Source: DATARH01 sp035507475 (GTDB lineage Bacteria > Pseudomonadota > Alphaproteobacteria > ATCC43930 > CGMCC-115725). Taken from it: a stretch of DNA of 23,240 nt. Location: contig DATJOB010000166.1 of assembly GCA_035507475.1 (NCBI GenBank), positions 1 to 23,240 of the forward strand, in the 5' to 3' direction. Below, piece by piece: positions 1 to 6,811 of the stretch. Each line of letters starts with the position of its first letter. Within the stretch, counting starts at the first letter, position 1. The notes beneath the pieces are model-generated. The model worked only from the letters and a program-made list of their open reading frames with translations. It was not told where the DNA came from and did not search any database. A program made the position numbers and the translations under genes.

Positions 1-2266
1 AGCGGATCTCGACGCCGTCGCGCCGTGCCAGGTCGCGCGCGGCCGGATTGGCGCGCACGTTGAAGCCGATGATCACCGCGCCGGTCGCCTTGGCGAGGAT
101 CACGTCGCTCTCGTTGATCCCGCCGACGCCCGAATGGAGGACGCGCATCGCGACCTCGTCGGTCGACAATTTTTCGAGCGAGCCGCCGATCGCCTCGACC
201 GAGCCCTGCACGTCGCCCTTGATGACGATCGGCAGCTCCTTGGCTGTCCCCGCGGAGATCTGCGAGAACATCTCCTCGAGCGTGCCGCGTCCGGAGACCG
301 CGGCGGACTTCTCGCGGCGCAGCCGGTCGCGGTATTCGGCGATCTCGCGCGCCCGGCTCTCGCTGTCGACGACGACGAAGTCGTCGCCCGCCTGCGGCGT
401 GCCGTTGAGCCCCAGCACCTCGACCGGGCTGGACGGGCCGGCCTCGCGGAGGTTCTGCCCGCGGTCGTCGACCAGCGCGCGCACCCGCCCCCAGACGCTG
501 CCGGCGACGAAGATATCGCCGATCCTGGCGGTGCCGCGCTGGATCAGCACGGTGGCGATCGCGCCGCGGCCGCGTTCGAGCTGCGCTTCGAGCACGACGC
601 CCTCGGCCGGCCGGTTCGGGTTGGCCTTGAGGTCGAGCAGCTCGGCCTGCAGCTGGATCGCCTCTTCGAGCTTGTCGAGATTGGTCTTCTTGAGCGCGGA
701 TACCTCGACGTCGAGCACCTCGCCGCCAAGCTCCTCGACGACCAGCTCGTGCTGCAGCAGTTCCTGCCGCACGCGCTCCGGCTTCGCCTCGGGCCGGTCG
801 ATCTTGTTGATCGCGACAATGATCGGCACCGCTGCCGCCTTCGCGTGGCGGATCGCCTCGACGGTCTGCTCCATGATCCCGTCATCGGCGGCGACCACCA
901 GCACGACGATGTCGGTGACGTTGGCGCCGCGCGCGCGCATCGCGGTGAAGGCCTGGTGGCCCGGCGTGTCGATGAAGGTGATCTGCTTGCCGCTCTTCGG
1001 CGTCACGCGATAGGCGCCGATATGCTGGGTGATGCCGCCGGCCTCGCCGGCCGCAACATCGGTCTCGCGCAGCGCGTCGAGCAGCGATGTCTTGCCGTGG
1101 TCGACATGGCCCATCACGGTGACGACCGGGGCGCGCGGCTCGAGTTCTTCGGCGGCGTCGGCCTCGCCGCGCAGCCCGATCTCGACGTCGGACGCGGCGA
1201 CGCGGCGCAGCCGGTGGCCGAATTCGGAGACCACGAGCTCCGCGGTATCGGCGTCGATCACCTGATTGACCGTGGCCATGACGCCCATGCGCATCAGCGA
1301 CTTGACCACGTCGACGCCGCGCTCCGCCATGCGGTTGGCGAGCTCCTGTACGGTGATCGTCTCGGGGACGACGACCTCGCGCACCACCTTGTGCTGGTCG
1401 CCGCCGCCATGGATGCGCATGCGCTCACGTTCGCGGGCGCGCCGCACCGAAGCGAGGCTGCGCATCCGCTCGCCCTCGTCGTCCGAGAGCGCGCGGGTGA
1501 CGGTGAGCTTGCCGGTGCGACGGCGCTGTTCGTCGCGCCGCACCGGGGTGGCCGGGCGCCGCGCGTCCGGACGGCCGCGCCGGAAGGCCGCGCCGGCGTC
1601 TTCCTCCTCCTCGGCGGGCATCGCCACCTTGCCGGCGGCGGCGAGCGCCGCGACCTTGGCGGCCGCCGCCTTGCCGGCCCGCTCGGCGACCTCGCGCCGC
1701 GATTCCTCCTCCTTGCGCCGCGCCTCCTCCTCGGCGGAGCGCTGCCGCGCCTCTTCCTCGGCGCGCTTCTTGGCGGCTTCCTCTTCGACCTTGCGGCGCG
1801 CCTCCTCCTCGGCGTGCAGCCGCGCCTCTTGGGCCGCGCGCTCGGCTTCCTCGCGTTGCCGGTCGGCCTCGACGATGGCGGCGCGATAGCGCGCGTCCTC
1901 GTCGGCCTTGCGCGCGTCCTGCAGCGCCCGGATGCGGCCGGCGCGTTCGTCGGCGGTCAGCGCGCGCGGCGTCGCGACGATGCGGCGCGGCGCCTCGCCG
2001 GGCTCGGGCGCGGCAGCCGGGGCGGACGCCGGCGCCGTCGTCGGCGCACGCGCGACCGCCGGCGCGGCCTCCGCCTTGGCAGGCTCCGGCGCGCCGCCGG
2101 GCATGATGATGCGCCGCTTCTGCCTGACCTCGACGGCAACCGTCTTCGAGCGTCCGTGCGAGAAGCTCTGCTTGACCTGCCCGGGTTCGGACGGGCGGTT
2201 CAAGCCGAGCGTCCCCGACCGGAGGGTCAGCGAAGGCCGCTTCTGTTCCTGCTCTACGTCACTCAT
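1..2266 (-). CDS. infB: Translation initiation factor IF-2 (3' end cut by window edge)
   Basis: GTPase that brings initiator fMet-tRNA to the 30S subunit and promotes 50S joining. 755 residues are visible; roughly the last 130 lie beyond the left edge. Order seen: the alphaproteobacterial IF2-associated N-terminal segment (about residues 10-50, with QVKQSFSHGRSKTV); a long charged Glu/Arg/Ala-rich coiled-coil linker (about 110-215); the IF2_N helical domain; then the G domain with GHVDHGKT at residues 386-393, DTPGH, and NKID; then the start of the IF2 beta-barrel and C-terminal domains (GDVQGSVEAI, SGVGGINESDV). The ATG at 2266 overlaps the ylxR stop by 8 nt, so the two are translationally coupled. 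Last gene seen of rimP-nusA-ylxR-infB. Identity is certain; only the C-terminus is missing. Confidence 0.98.
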   Translation of the reverse strand, partial: MSDVEQEQKRPSLTLRSGTLGLNRPSEPGQVKQSFSHGRSKTVAVEVRQKRRIIMPGGAPEPAKAEAAPAVARAPTTAPASAPAAAPEPGEAPRRIVATPRALTADERAGRIRALQDARKADEDARYRAAIVEADRQREEAERAAQEARLHAEEEARRKVEEEAAKKRAEEEARQRSAEEEARRKEEESRREVAERAGKAAAAKVAALAAAGKVAMPAEEEEDAGAAFRRGRPDARRPATPVRRDEQRRRTGKLTVTRALSDDEGERMRSLASVRRARERERMRIHGGGDQHKVVREVVVPETITVQELANRMAERGVDVVKSLMRMGVMATVNQVIDADTAELVVSEFGHRLRRVAASDVEIGLRGEADAAEELEPRAPVVTVMGHVDHGKTSLLDALRETDVAAGEAGGITQHIGAYRVTPKSGKQITFIDTPGHQAFTAMRARGANVTDIVVLVVAADDGIMEQTVEAIRHAKAAAVPIIVAINKIDRPEAKPERVRQELLQHELVVEELGGEVLDVEVSALKKTNLDKLEEAIQLQAELLDLKANPNRPAEGVVLEAQLERGRGAIATVLIQRGTARIGDIFVAGSVWGRVRALVDDRGQNLREAGPSSPVEVLGLNGTPQAGDDFVVVDSESRAREIAEYRDRLRREKSAAVSGRGTLEEMFSQISAGTAKELPIVIKGDVQGSVEAIGGSLEKLSTDEVAMRVLHSGVGGINESDVILAKATGAVIIGFNVRANPAARDLARRDGVEIR

Positions 2267-2933
2267 GCGCTCTCGTACCATCCTGCCGCGCCGGCGTCGC
2301 CGACGCGAAATCTTCACCGCCGTCCCCGATCGCCGCGCTGCGAAACCCGGCGAGCCGTTCCAGATCGCGCCGCAGCCGTTCGCACAGCCCGCCCGGAGCG
2401 ATGGCGACGAACCCGGCGGCTTCCCGGCCGAACGCGGCGCCCAACTCATCCGCCCCGAGCAGCGCCGCGGAGGCGATGCCCGACGCGGCCGCGACAAGAC
2501 GGCGCCGCCCGGCCGGCGCGCCGTCACGCGCGAACAGCAACAGAGCGGCGTTGCCGCGGCGCACCGCTTCGCCCACCCGCTCGAACCCGGCGACCGCCAG
2601 CCCGGCCCGGCGTGCCAGACCGAGCGTCTCGCGGCAGCGCCGCACCAGCAGGGTCTCGACGCGATCGGCCAAGTCCGGCGGCACGCTCACCGGGCGCCGC
2701 GCGGCGCGTGCGAAGAGCCGTTTCGTCGCCGCCCGCTCCACTATATCGCGGCGCGGCACCAACCACAAACCCCGACCGGGCAGCCGCGCATCGACATCGG
2801 CGACGACGTCGCCTGCCGGCCCGACCACGAAGCGCAGCAATCCGTCGCGCTCACGGGTCTCGCCGGTGACGATGCAGCGGCGCTGAGGCGCGTCTTCGGG
2901 CGCGGCCGATGCGAGGCGAGGGGCGGCGGCCGT
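2259..2933 (-). CDS. ylxR: YlxR/DUF448 RNA-binding protein with L7Ae-like C-terminus
   Basis: Small nucleic-acid-binding protein conserved between nusA and infB. About 224 residues if started at the ACG at 2933. The YlxR domain begins with RRCIVTGE (about residues 18-25) and contains the GRGLWLVP strand; the second half (about 105-190, ETLGLARRAGLAVAGFE onwards) resembles the L7Ae-type RNA-binding fold fused to YlxR in alphaproteobacteria. Odd start: the frame has no ATG, GTG or TTG between at least position 3250 and the conserved CIVTGE motif. ACG at 2933-2931, followed by GCC GCC GCC, sits 8 nt after a good AGGAG at 2946-2942 and gives an N-terminus of normal length. I therefore infer a near-cognate ACG start, or a sequencing error for ATG. 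The gene starts 8 nt inside nusA and ends overlapping infB. Family call firm, start inferred. Confidence 0.88.
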   Translation of the reverse strand, partial: TAAAPRLASAAPEDAPQRRCIVTGETRERDGLLRFVVGPAGDVVADVDARLPGRGLWLVPRRDIVERAATKRLFARAARRPVSVPPDLADRVETLLVRRCRETLGLARRAGLAVAGFERVGEAVRRGNAALLLFARDGAPAGRRRLVAAASGIASAALLGADELGAAFGREAAGFVAIAPGGLCERLRRDLERLAGFRSAAIGDGGEDFASATPARQDGTRAHE

Positions 2934-2938
2934 CGCGT

Positions 2939-4492
2939 CTACTCCTGGTCGGCGGCGGTGGCGTCTTCGTCGGCGAACCAGCCGAGCTGTCGCCGCGTCG
3001 CCATGATCATCGCGTTGGCGTCGTCGAGTTCGAGGTTGACCCCGCCCTTGTCGGAGGCCGCCAGGATCTCGAGCAGCTCGTCGCCCGCCAGGTCGGCGAA
3101 ATCGTCGAGCGTCTTGATGCCCTTCTCGCCGAGCGTCACCACCATGCCGGGGGTGAGCCCGTCGAGCGTCGCCAGGTCGTCGGCGACGCCGAGCTCGCGC
3201 GAGCGCGCCGCATACTCCTCGTCGCGCCGCTCCAGCGCGGTGCGGGCGCGCGCCTGTAGCTCGGCCGCGATCTCGGCGTCGAAGCCCTCGATCTCGGCCA
3301 GGTCGGAGGTCGCCACATAGGCGACTTCCTCGAGCGTGCCGAAGCCCTCGGTCACCAGCAGGTGGGCGATGACGTCGTCGATGTCGAGCGCGTCGATGAA
3401 GAGCTGGGTGCGGGTGCGGAACTCCTCGGTGCGGCGCTCGCTCTCCTCGGCCTCGGTCAGGATATCGATGTCCCAGCCGGTAAGCTGCGAGGCGAGGCGC
3501 ACGTTCTGCCCGCGCCGTCCGATCGCCAGGCTCAGCTGGTCGTCCGGTACGATCACCTCGATCCGCCGCTGCTCCTCGTCCATCACCACCTTGGTGACCT
3601 CGGCCGGGGCGAGCGCATTGACGACGAAGGTCGCCGGGTCGTTCGACCACGGAATGATGTCGATCTTCTCGCCCTGCAGCTCGCCGACCACCGCCTGCAC
3701 CCGGCTGCCGCGCATGCCGACGCAGGCGCCGACCGGGTCGATGCCGCTGTCGCGCGAGATCACCGCGATCTTGGCGCGGCTGCCGGGATCGCGCGCCACC
3801 GCCTTGATCTCGATGATGCCGTCATAGATCTCCGGCACCTCCTGGGCGAACAGCTTGGCCATGTATTGCGGGTGGGTGCGCGACAGGAAGATCTGCGGCC
3901 CGCGCGGCTCCTGGCGCACGTCGTAGATATAGGCGCGCACCCGCTCGCCCTGGCGGAAGCTCTCGCGCGGCAGCAGCTCGTCGCGCCGCAGCATCGCCTC
4001 GGCGCGGCCGAGATCGACCACGACGTTGCCGAACTCGACGCGCTTGACGAGGCCGTTGACGATCTCGCCGACGCGGTCCTTGAACTCGTTGAACTGCCGC
4101 TGCCGTTCGGCGTCGCGCACCTTCTGGACGATCACCTGCTTCGCGGTCTGCGCGGCGATCCGGCCGAAATCGATGGGCGGCAGCGGATCGGTGATGAAAT
4201 CGCCGATCTCGGCCTCGGCGTTGAGCCGCTTCGCCTGGGCGAGCGGGATATGGGTCGCTTCGTTCTCGACCGTCTCGACGACCTCGCGGAAGCGCAGCAG
4301 GCGGATCTCGCCGTTGCGGCGATCGATCTCGGCGCGGATGTCGTATTCCTGGCCGTATTTGGAGCGCCCGGCCTTTTGGATCGCCTGCTCCATCGCCTCG
4401 AGCACTTCTTCCTTGTCGATGCCCTTGTCGCGGGCGACGGTGTCGGCGACCTGGAGGAGTTCGGGGCGGGCGTAGGTGAGGGTGGTTTCCAT
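2939..4492 (-). CDS. nusA: Transcription termination/antitermination factor NusA
   Basis: Binds RNA polymerase near the RNA exit channel and modulates pausing, intrinsic termination and rRNA antitermination. 517 residues, a normal length for alphaproteobacteria. Order: N-terminal RNAP-binding domain (about 1-130); S1 domain (about 138-203); KH1 with GACVGMRGSRV (255-265); KH2 with LAIGRRGQNVRLA (322-334); then two C-terminal helix-hairpin-helix-like repeats ending in LGWF plus an acidic tail. The ATG at 4492 lies 12 nt after the rimP stop. Its last codons carry the ribosome binding site for ylxR and the reading frames overlap by 3 nt when ylxR ends its start region. NusA itself acts at hairpin terminators, so it could feed back on the terminator upstream of rimP; that link is inference. 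Confidence 0.98.
   Translation of the reverse strand: METTLTYARPELLQVADTVARDKGIDKEEVLEAMEQAIQKAGRSKYGQEYDIRAEIDRRNGEIRLLRFREVVETVENEATHIPLAQAKRLNAEAEIGDFITDPLPPIDFGRIAAQTAKQVIVQKVRDAERQRQFNEFKDRVGEIVNGLVKRVEFGNVVVDLGRAEAMLRRDELLPRESFRQGERVRAYIYDVRQEPRGPQIFLSRTHPQYMAKLFAQEVPEIYDGIIEIKAVARDPGSRAKIAVISRDSGIDPVGACVGMRGSRVQAVVGELQGEKIDIIPWSNDPATFVVNALAPAEVTKVVMDEEQRRIEVIVPDDQLSLAIGRRGQNVRLASQLTGWDIDILTEAEESERRTEEFRTRTQLFIDALDIDDVIAHLLVTEGFGTLEEVAYVATSDLAEIEGFDAEIAAELQARARTALERRDEEYAARSRELGVADDLATLDGLTPGMVVTLGEKGIKTLDDFADLAGDELLEILAASDKGGVNLELDDANAMIMATRRQLGWFADEDATAADQE
2942..2946 (-). promoter_or_regulatory. Ribosome binding site that fixes the ylxR start
   Basis: AGGAG on the minus strand, formed by the last two sense codons of nusA (CAG GAG). 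It lies 8 nt before the ACG codon at 2933. No other usable start codon lies within reach, so this site is the main argument for the ACG start. Confidence 0.6.
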
Positions 4493-4504
4493 CGTTGCGT
4501 GGCC

Positions 4505-4993
4505 TCAATGCAGCGGCTTGCCGCGGGCGAGAAGATCGGCGGTGATGACGAGGCGGGCCTTGCCGATCGCGGCGAGCGGTAGGCGAACCTCGCCGGCCTC
4601 GCCGTGCAGCCGGACCGCCGCGTCGTCGCGGCCGAGGATGCGGCCGCGAAAGCGCTTGCGTCCGTCCTGCGGCTCGACCAGCTCGATCTTGGCCTCGCAT
4701 CCGGCAAAGCGGTCGTAATCCTCCGGTCGGGTGAGCGGCCGGTCGAGGCCGGGCGAGCTGACCTCGAGCATATAGGCGCCGGCGATCGGGTCGGCGATGT
4801 CGAGCAGCGCCGAGACCGAGCGGCTGATCTCGCTGCAGTCGTCGACCGTCATCGGCGCGTCGTCAAACCGCTCGGCCATGATCTGCAGGGTGGCGCGGCG
4901 GGCGCCGAGAAAGGCGACGCGCACGAGGCGATAGCCCATTGCCTCGAGCGACGGCTCGATCAGCGGGACGATGTCCTCCGCGGTGCTCGGCAA
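4505..4993 (-). CDS. rimP: Ribosome maturation factor RimP
   Basis: Assists 30S subunit assembly. 162 residues. The N-terminal domain contains the family motif LEVSSPGLDRPLTRPEDY (about residues 76-93), followed by a C-terminal SH3-like barrel (FRGRILGRDDAAVRL onwards). The start is TTG at 4993-4991, supported by AAGGA at 5006-5002 with an 8-nt spacer; no in-frame ATG gives a sensible N-terminus. First gene of rimP-nusA-ylxR-infB. It is preceded by a leader that holds an intrinsic terminator, so expression of the whole operon probably depends on readthrough. Call is firm. Confidence 0.96.
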   Translation of the reverse strand: MPSTAEDIVPLIEPSLEAMGYRLVRVAFLGARRATLQIMAERFDDAPMTVDDCSEISRSVSALLDIADPIAGAYMLEVSSPGLDRPLTRPEDYDRFAGCEAKIELVEPQDGRKRFRGRILGRDDAAVRLHGEAGEVRLPLAAIGKARLVITADLLARGKPLH

Positions 4994-5022
4994 AAATCGC
5001 GTCCTTCGGCAGCCTGGCCGGC

Positions 5023-5049
5023 AAATAAAAAGTGGGCCGCCGGCCCACT
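5023..5049 (-). terminator. Intrinsic terminator in the rimP leader (probable attenuator)
   Basis: On the minus strand a perfect 8-bp stem, AGTGGGCC (5049-5042) and GGCCCACT (5038-5031) with a 3-nt loop, runs directly into TTTTATTT (5030-5023). It lies only about 30 nt before the rimP start codon and downstream of a sigma70-like promoter. Too little room remains after it for another promoter. Alternatively it ends readthrough from the fecR-like gene, with rimP transcribed from a promoter I do not recognise. Confidence 0.8.
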
Positions 5050-5086
5050 CGGTAACGCTTCGGTTATGGGACTTTATTGAGCCACA

Positions 5087-5114
5087 TATATAGGCATCGA
5101 GCGGCTTCTGGCAA
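5087..5114 (-). promoter_or_regulatory. Sigma70-like promoter for the rimP-nusA-ylxR-infB operon
   Basis: Minus-strand -35 TTGCCA (5114-5109), 16-nt spacer, -10 TATATA (5092-5087). Predicted transcript start is near 5080, giving a leader of roughly 85-90 nt that contains the terminator hairpin. It lies between the fecR-like stop and rimP. Assigned by eye from consensus similarity only. Confidence 0.5.
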
Positions 5115-5158
5115 GGGCATTTGCCCCGGGCGCCCGCGCTCGCCGACGCCCGCGGCGG

Positions 5159-5926
5159 CTAGCGAGAGCCGCAGGTTTCGCCGGCCGCGGGGACAAAGCT
5201 GTAATGGCTGCCGCACAGCGCTTCGCACTCCTGCGGGCTGAGCCGGCAGCTTGCCAGCTCGGCGTCCTTGATCGCGATGCACTGGCAGAGCCCGGCGCCC
5301 AGGCTGGTGCGCTCGACCAGCGCGGCGAGCTCGGCTTGGGTCAGTGGGCGGACCGCGCTCGGGGCCTGATTGGCCGCGACCCCGGCCGTCGACATCGGCG
5401 GAAGGGTCTCCGGCGCGCGACCGTCCGCGCCGGCAAGGCTGACCGTGCCGCTGACGACGGAGACTTGCGTCGTGTCTCCTTGCGTCTCGACGTACCACTC
5501 GGTGCCGCGCGCCGCGGCGACGGCGGTCGTCGTCTTGACCTCGAAATCCGGCGTGCCGGTGCCGGCATTGACGACGGCTCGCAGCGTCCCGGACAGCATC
5601 GTCATATCGCCTTCCTGCCGCCGTCCCGAGCCGTCGACCGCATATTTGTCGAGGCTCAGCCGGCCGTCCGCGGCGACGGTGAGGATCGATCCGTCGTTCA
5701 TTCGCAGCCGGACCTTCGCATCCCCGGGCGCCTCGATCGTGTCGCCGGTATCGACGTCCTCGTTGACCGTCAGCGGCTGCGTCTGCCCGCCGCGTTCAAC
5801 CATCGCCGTACCCTTCATGACGAGCACCTTGCCGCACGTCTCCGCAGCGGCCGGGGCCGGCCAACCGAGGCTCAGCACCGCCGCGGCGGCAAGCGGAAGG
5901 CAGCGGCACAGCGGCATCGCTCTCAT
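5159..5926 (-). CDS. Exported FecR-domain protein with Cys-rich C-terminus
   Basis: Function unknown. 255 residues. A Sec signal peptide (about 1-28, cleavage likely after PAPAAA) is followed by a FecR-type domain: VMKGTAMVERGG, VDTGDTIEAPGDAKVRLRMNDGSILTVAADGRLSL, then VKTTTAVAAARGTEWYVE (about residues 34-170). The C-terminal ~50 residues carry six cysteines (CQC, SC, QEC, LC, TC), with one more next to the predicted mature N-terminus, which suggests disulfides in the periplasm. It lacks the cytoplasmic anti-sigma segment and central membrane helix of true FecR sensors, and no sigma factor or TonB receptor is nearby, so a role in iron signalling is unlikely. The ATG at 5926 is 4 nt after the trmB stop; a second ATG at 5917 is possible. 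Confidence 0.82.
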   Translation of the reverse strand: MRAMPLCRCLPLAAAAVLSLGWPAPAAAETCGKVLVMKGTAMVERGGQTQPLTVNEDVDTGDTIEAPGDAKVRLRMNDGSILTVAADGRLSLDKYAVDGSGRRQEGDMTMLSGTLRAVVNAGTGTPDFEVKTTTAVAAARGTEWYVETQGDTTQVSVVSGTVSLAGADGRAPETLPPMSTAGVAANQAPSAVRPLTQAELAALVERTSLGAGLCQCIAIKDAELASCRLSPQECEALCGSHYSFVPAAGETCGSR

Positions 5927-5930
5927 CGGG

Positions 5931-6707
5931 TCACCGCGGTCCTGCGGCGGGCGGCTCACCCCCGACAAACGCATCGAGCGCGACAAGATGCGCCGCGCCG
6001 CCGCGCGGCTGTCGCCTGAAGCGCAGGAACGCGGGCGAGCGGCCCGCCTTGCGCGCCTTCTCCTCGTAGCGCGTCGCCGGCCAATCCGGCGGCCGCTCGC
6101 GCCAGTCCGCGGCGCGGCGTGCGGTCCACGCGAAAGCGGGGTGCGCGGTGACGTGCTCGAGTATCCACGCCAGATACGAGGGATCGTCGGTGGCGAGGCG
6201 CAGCTCGGCGTCGTCGGCCATGATCTCGGCGAGCCGGTCGAGCGTCGCCGGCGCGATAAGGCGGCGCTTGTGGTGCCGCGCCTTGGGCCACGGGTCGGGA
6301 AAGAGGATGAAGACGCGGCCGATCGAGGCCGGGCCAAGCGCCGCCAGCAGCGGGCGGACATCGTCCGGGTAGAGGCGGACATTGCCGAGCCCGCGTCGTG
6401 CGACCTCGCCGAGCAGCTTGACGATGCCGTTCTCGAACACCTCGCAGCCGATGAACCCGATCTCGGCGTGCCGCTCGGCCTGCAGCGCCAGGTGTTCGCC
6501 GCCGCCGAAGCCGATTTCGAGCCATACCGCAGGCGGCCTCGGCGCGAACAACGAGGCCGGATCGAGCCGGCCCGCGGCCGGCCGGGCAAAGGTCAGCTGC
6601 GGCTGCAGGCTCGTCTGCCGCTCACGCTGGCCGGCGCGCAGCGGGCGGCCGCGGCGTCGGCCGTAGAACCGCTCGGACTGCCGGCACTCTTCGCTCGCGA
6701 TCGTCAC
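5931..6707 (-). CDS. trmB: tRNA (guanine-N7-)-methyltransferase TrmB
   Basis: SAM-dependent methyltransferase that makes m7G46 in the tRNA variable loop. About 258 residues from the GTG at 6707. Early motif RFYGRRRGRPLRAGQ; SAM-binding motif LEIGFGGGEHLALQ; catalytic-core motif ILFPDPWPKARHHKRRL; C-terminal LATDDPSYLAWILEH. GTG is chosen because it puts the FYGRRRG motif about 17 residues from the N-terminus, as usual, and has GGGA 7 nt upstream. Longer ATG starts (MRAM..., further upstream) would translate the short palindromic repeats between metK and trmB and are unlikely. It follows metK, which makes its methyl donor. Confidence 0.94.
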   Translation of the reverse strand: MTIASEECRQSERFYGRRRGRPLRAGQRERQTSLQPQLTFARPAAGRLDPASLFAPRPPAVWLEIGFGGGEHLALQAERHAEIGFIGCEVFENGIVKLLGEVARRGLGNVRLYPDDVRPLLAALGPASIGRVFILFPDPWPKARHHKRRLIAPATLDRLAEIMADDAELRLATDDPSYLAWILEHVTAHPAFAWTARRAADWRERPPDWPATRYEEKARKAGRSPAFLRFRRQPRGGAAHLVALDAFVGGEPPAAGPR

Positions 6708-6719
6708 GTCATATTCCCA

Positions 6720-6735
6720 TCCCGCGCCAGCGGGA
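6720..6735. repeat. Short palindromic repeat between metK and trmB
   Basis: TCCCGC, loop GCCA, GCGGGA: a perfect 6-bp stem. It has the form of the small REP-like hairpins common between alphaproteobacterial genes and recalls the pair upstream of trpS. No T-run follows, so it is not a clear terminator. Confidence 0.5.
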
Positions 6736-6767
6736 ATCCCGAGCAAATGCTGCATCGCCCGCATTGT

Positions 6768-6784
6768 CCCCGGCGTTCGCGGGG
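6768..6784. repeat. Second short inverted repeat between metK and trmB
   Basis: CCCCG, loop GCGTTCG, CGGGG: a 5-bp stem about 30 bp from the first repeat. Probably a degenerate member of the same kind of intergenic hairpin, or a 3'-end stabiliser of the metK message. Seen by eye; weaker than its neighbour. Confidence 0.35.
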
Positions 6785-6811
6785 CGCGGAGCCGACCTTC
6801 GGCCGGACTTC

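Noticed and set aside
134..2869. A 911-codon open frame on the plus strand, antisense to infB and ylxR
   Set aside because: It mirrors the codon structure of infB, whose domains and motifs are unmistakable; long antisense frames are expected in DNA this GC-rich. The translation is low-complexity Arg/Ala/Asp with no domain.
2939..3250. Programmed -1 frameshift from nusA into ylxR
   Set aside because: The frames are related by -1 and ylxR lacks a normal start, but no slippery heptamer is present near the nusA stop, and a well-placed AGGAG plus ACG explains it more simply.
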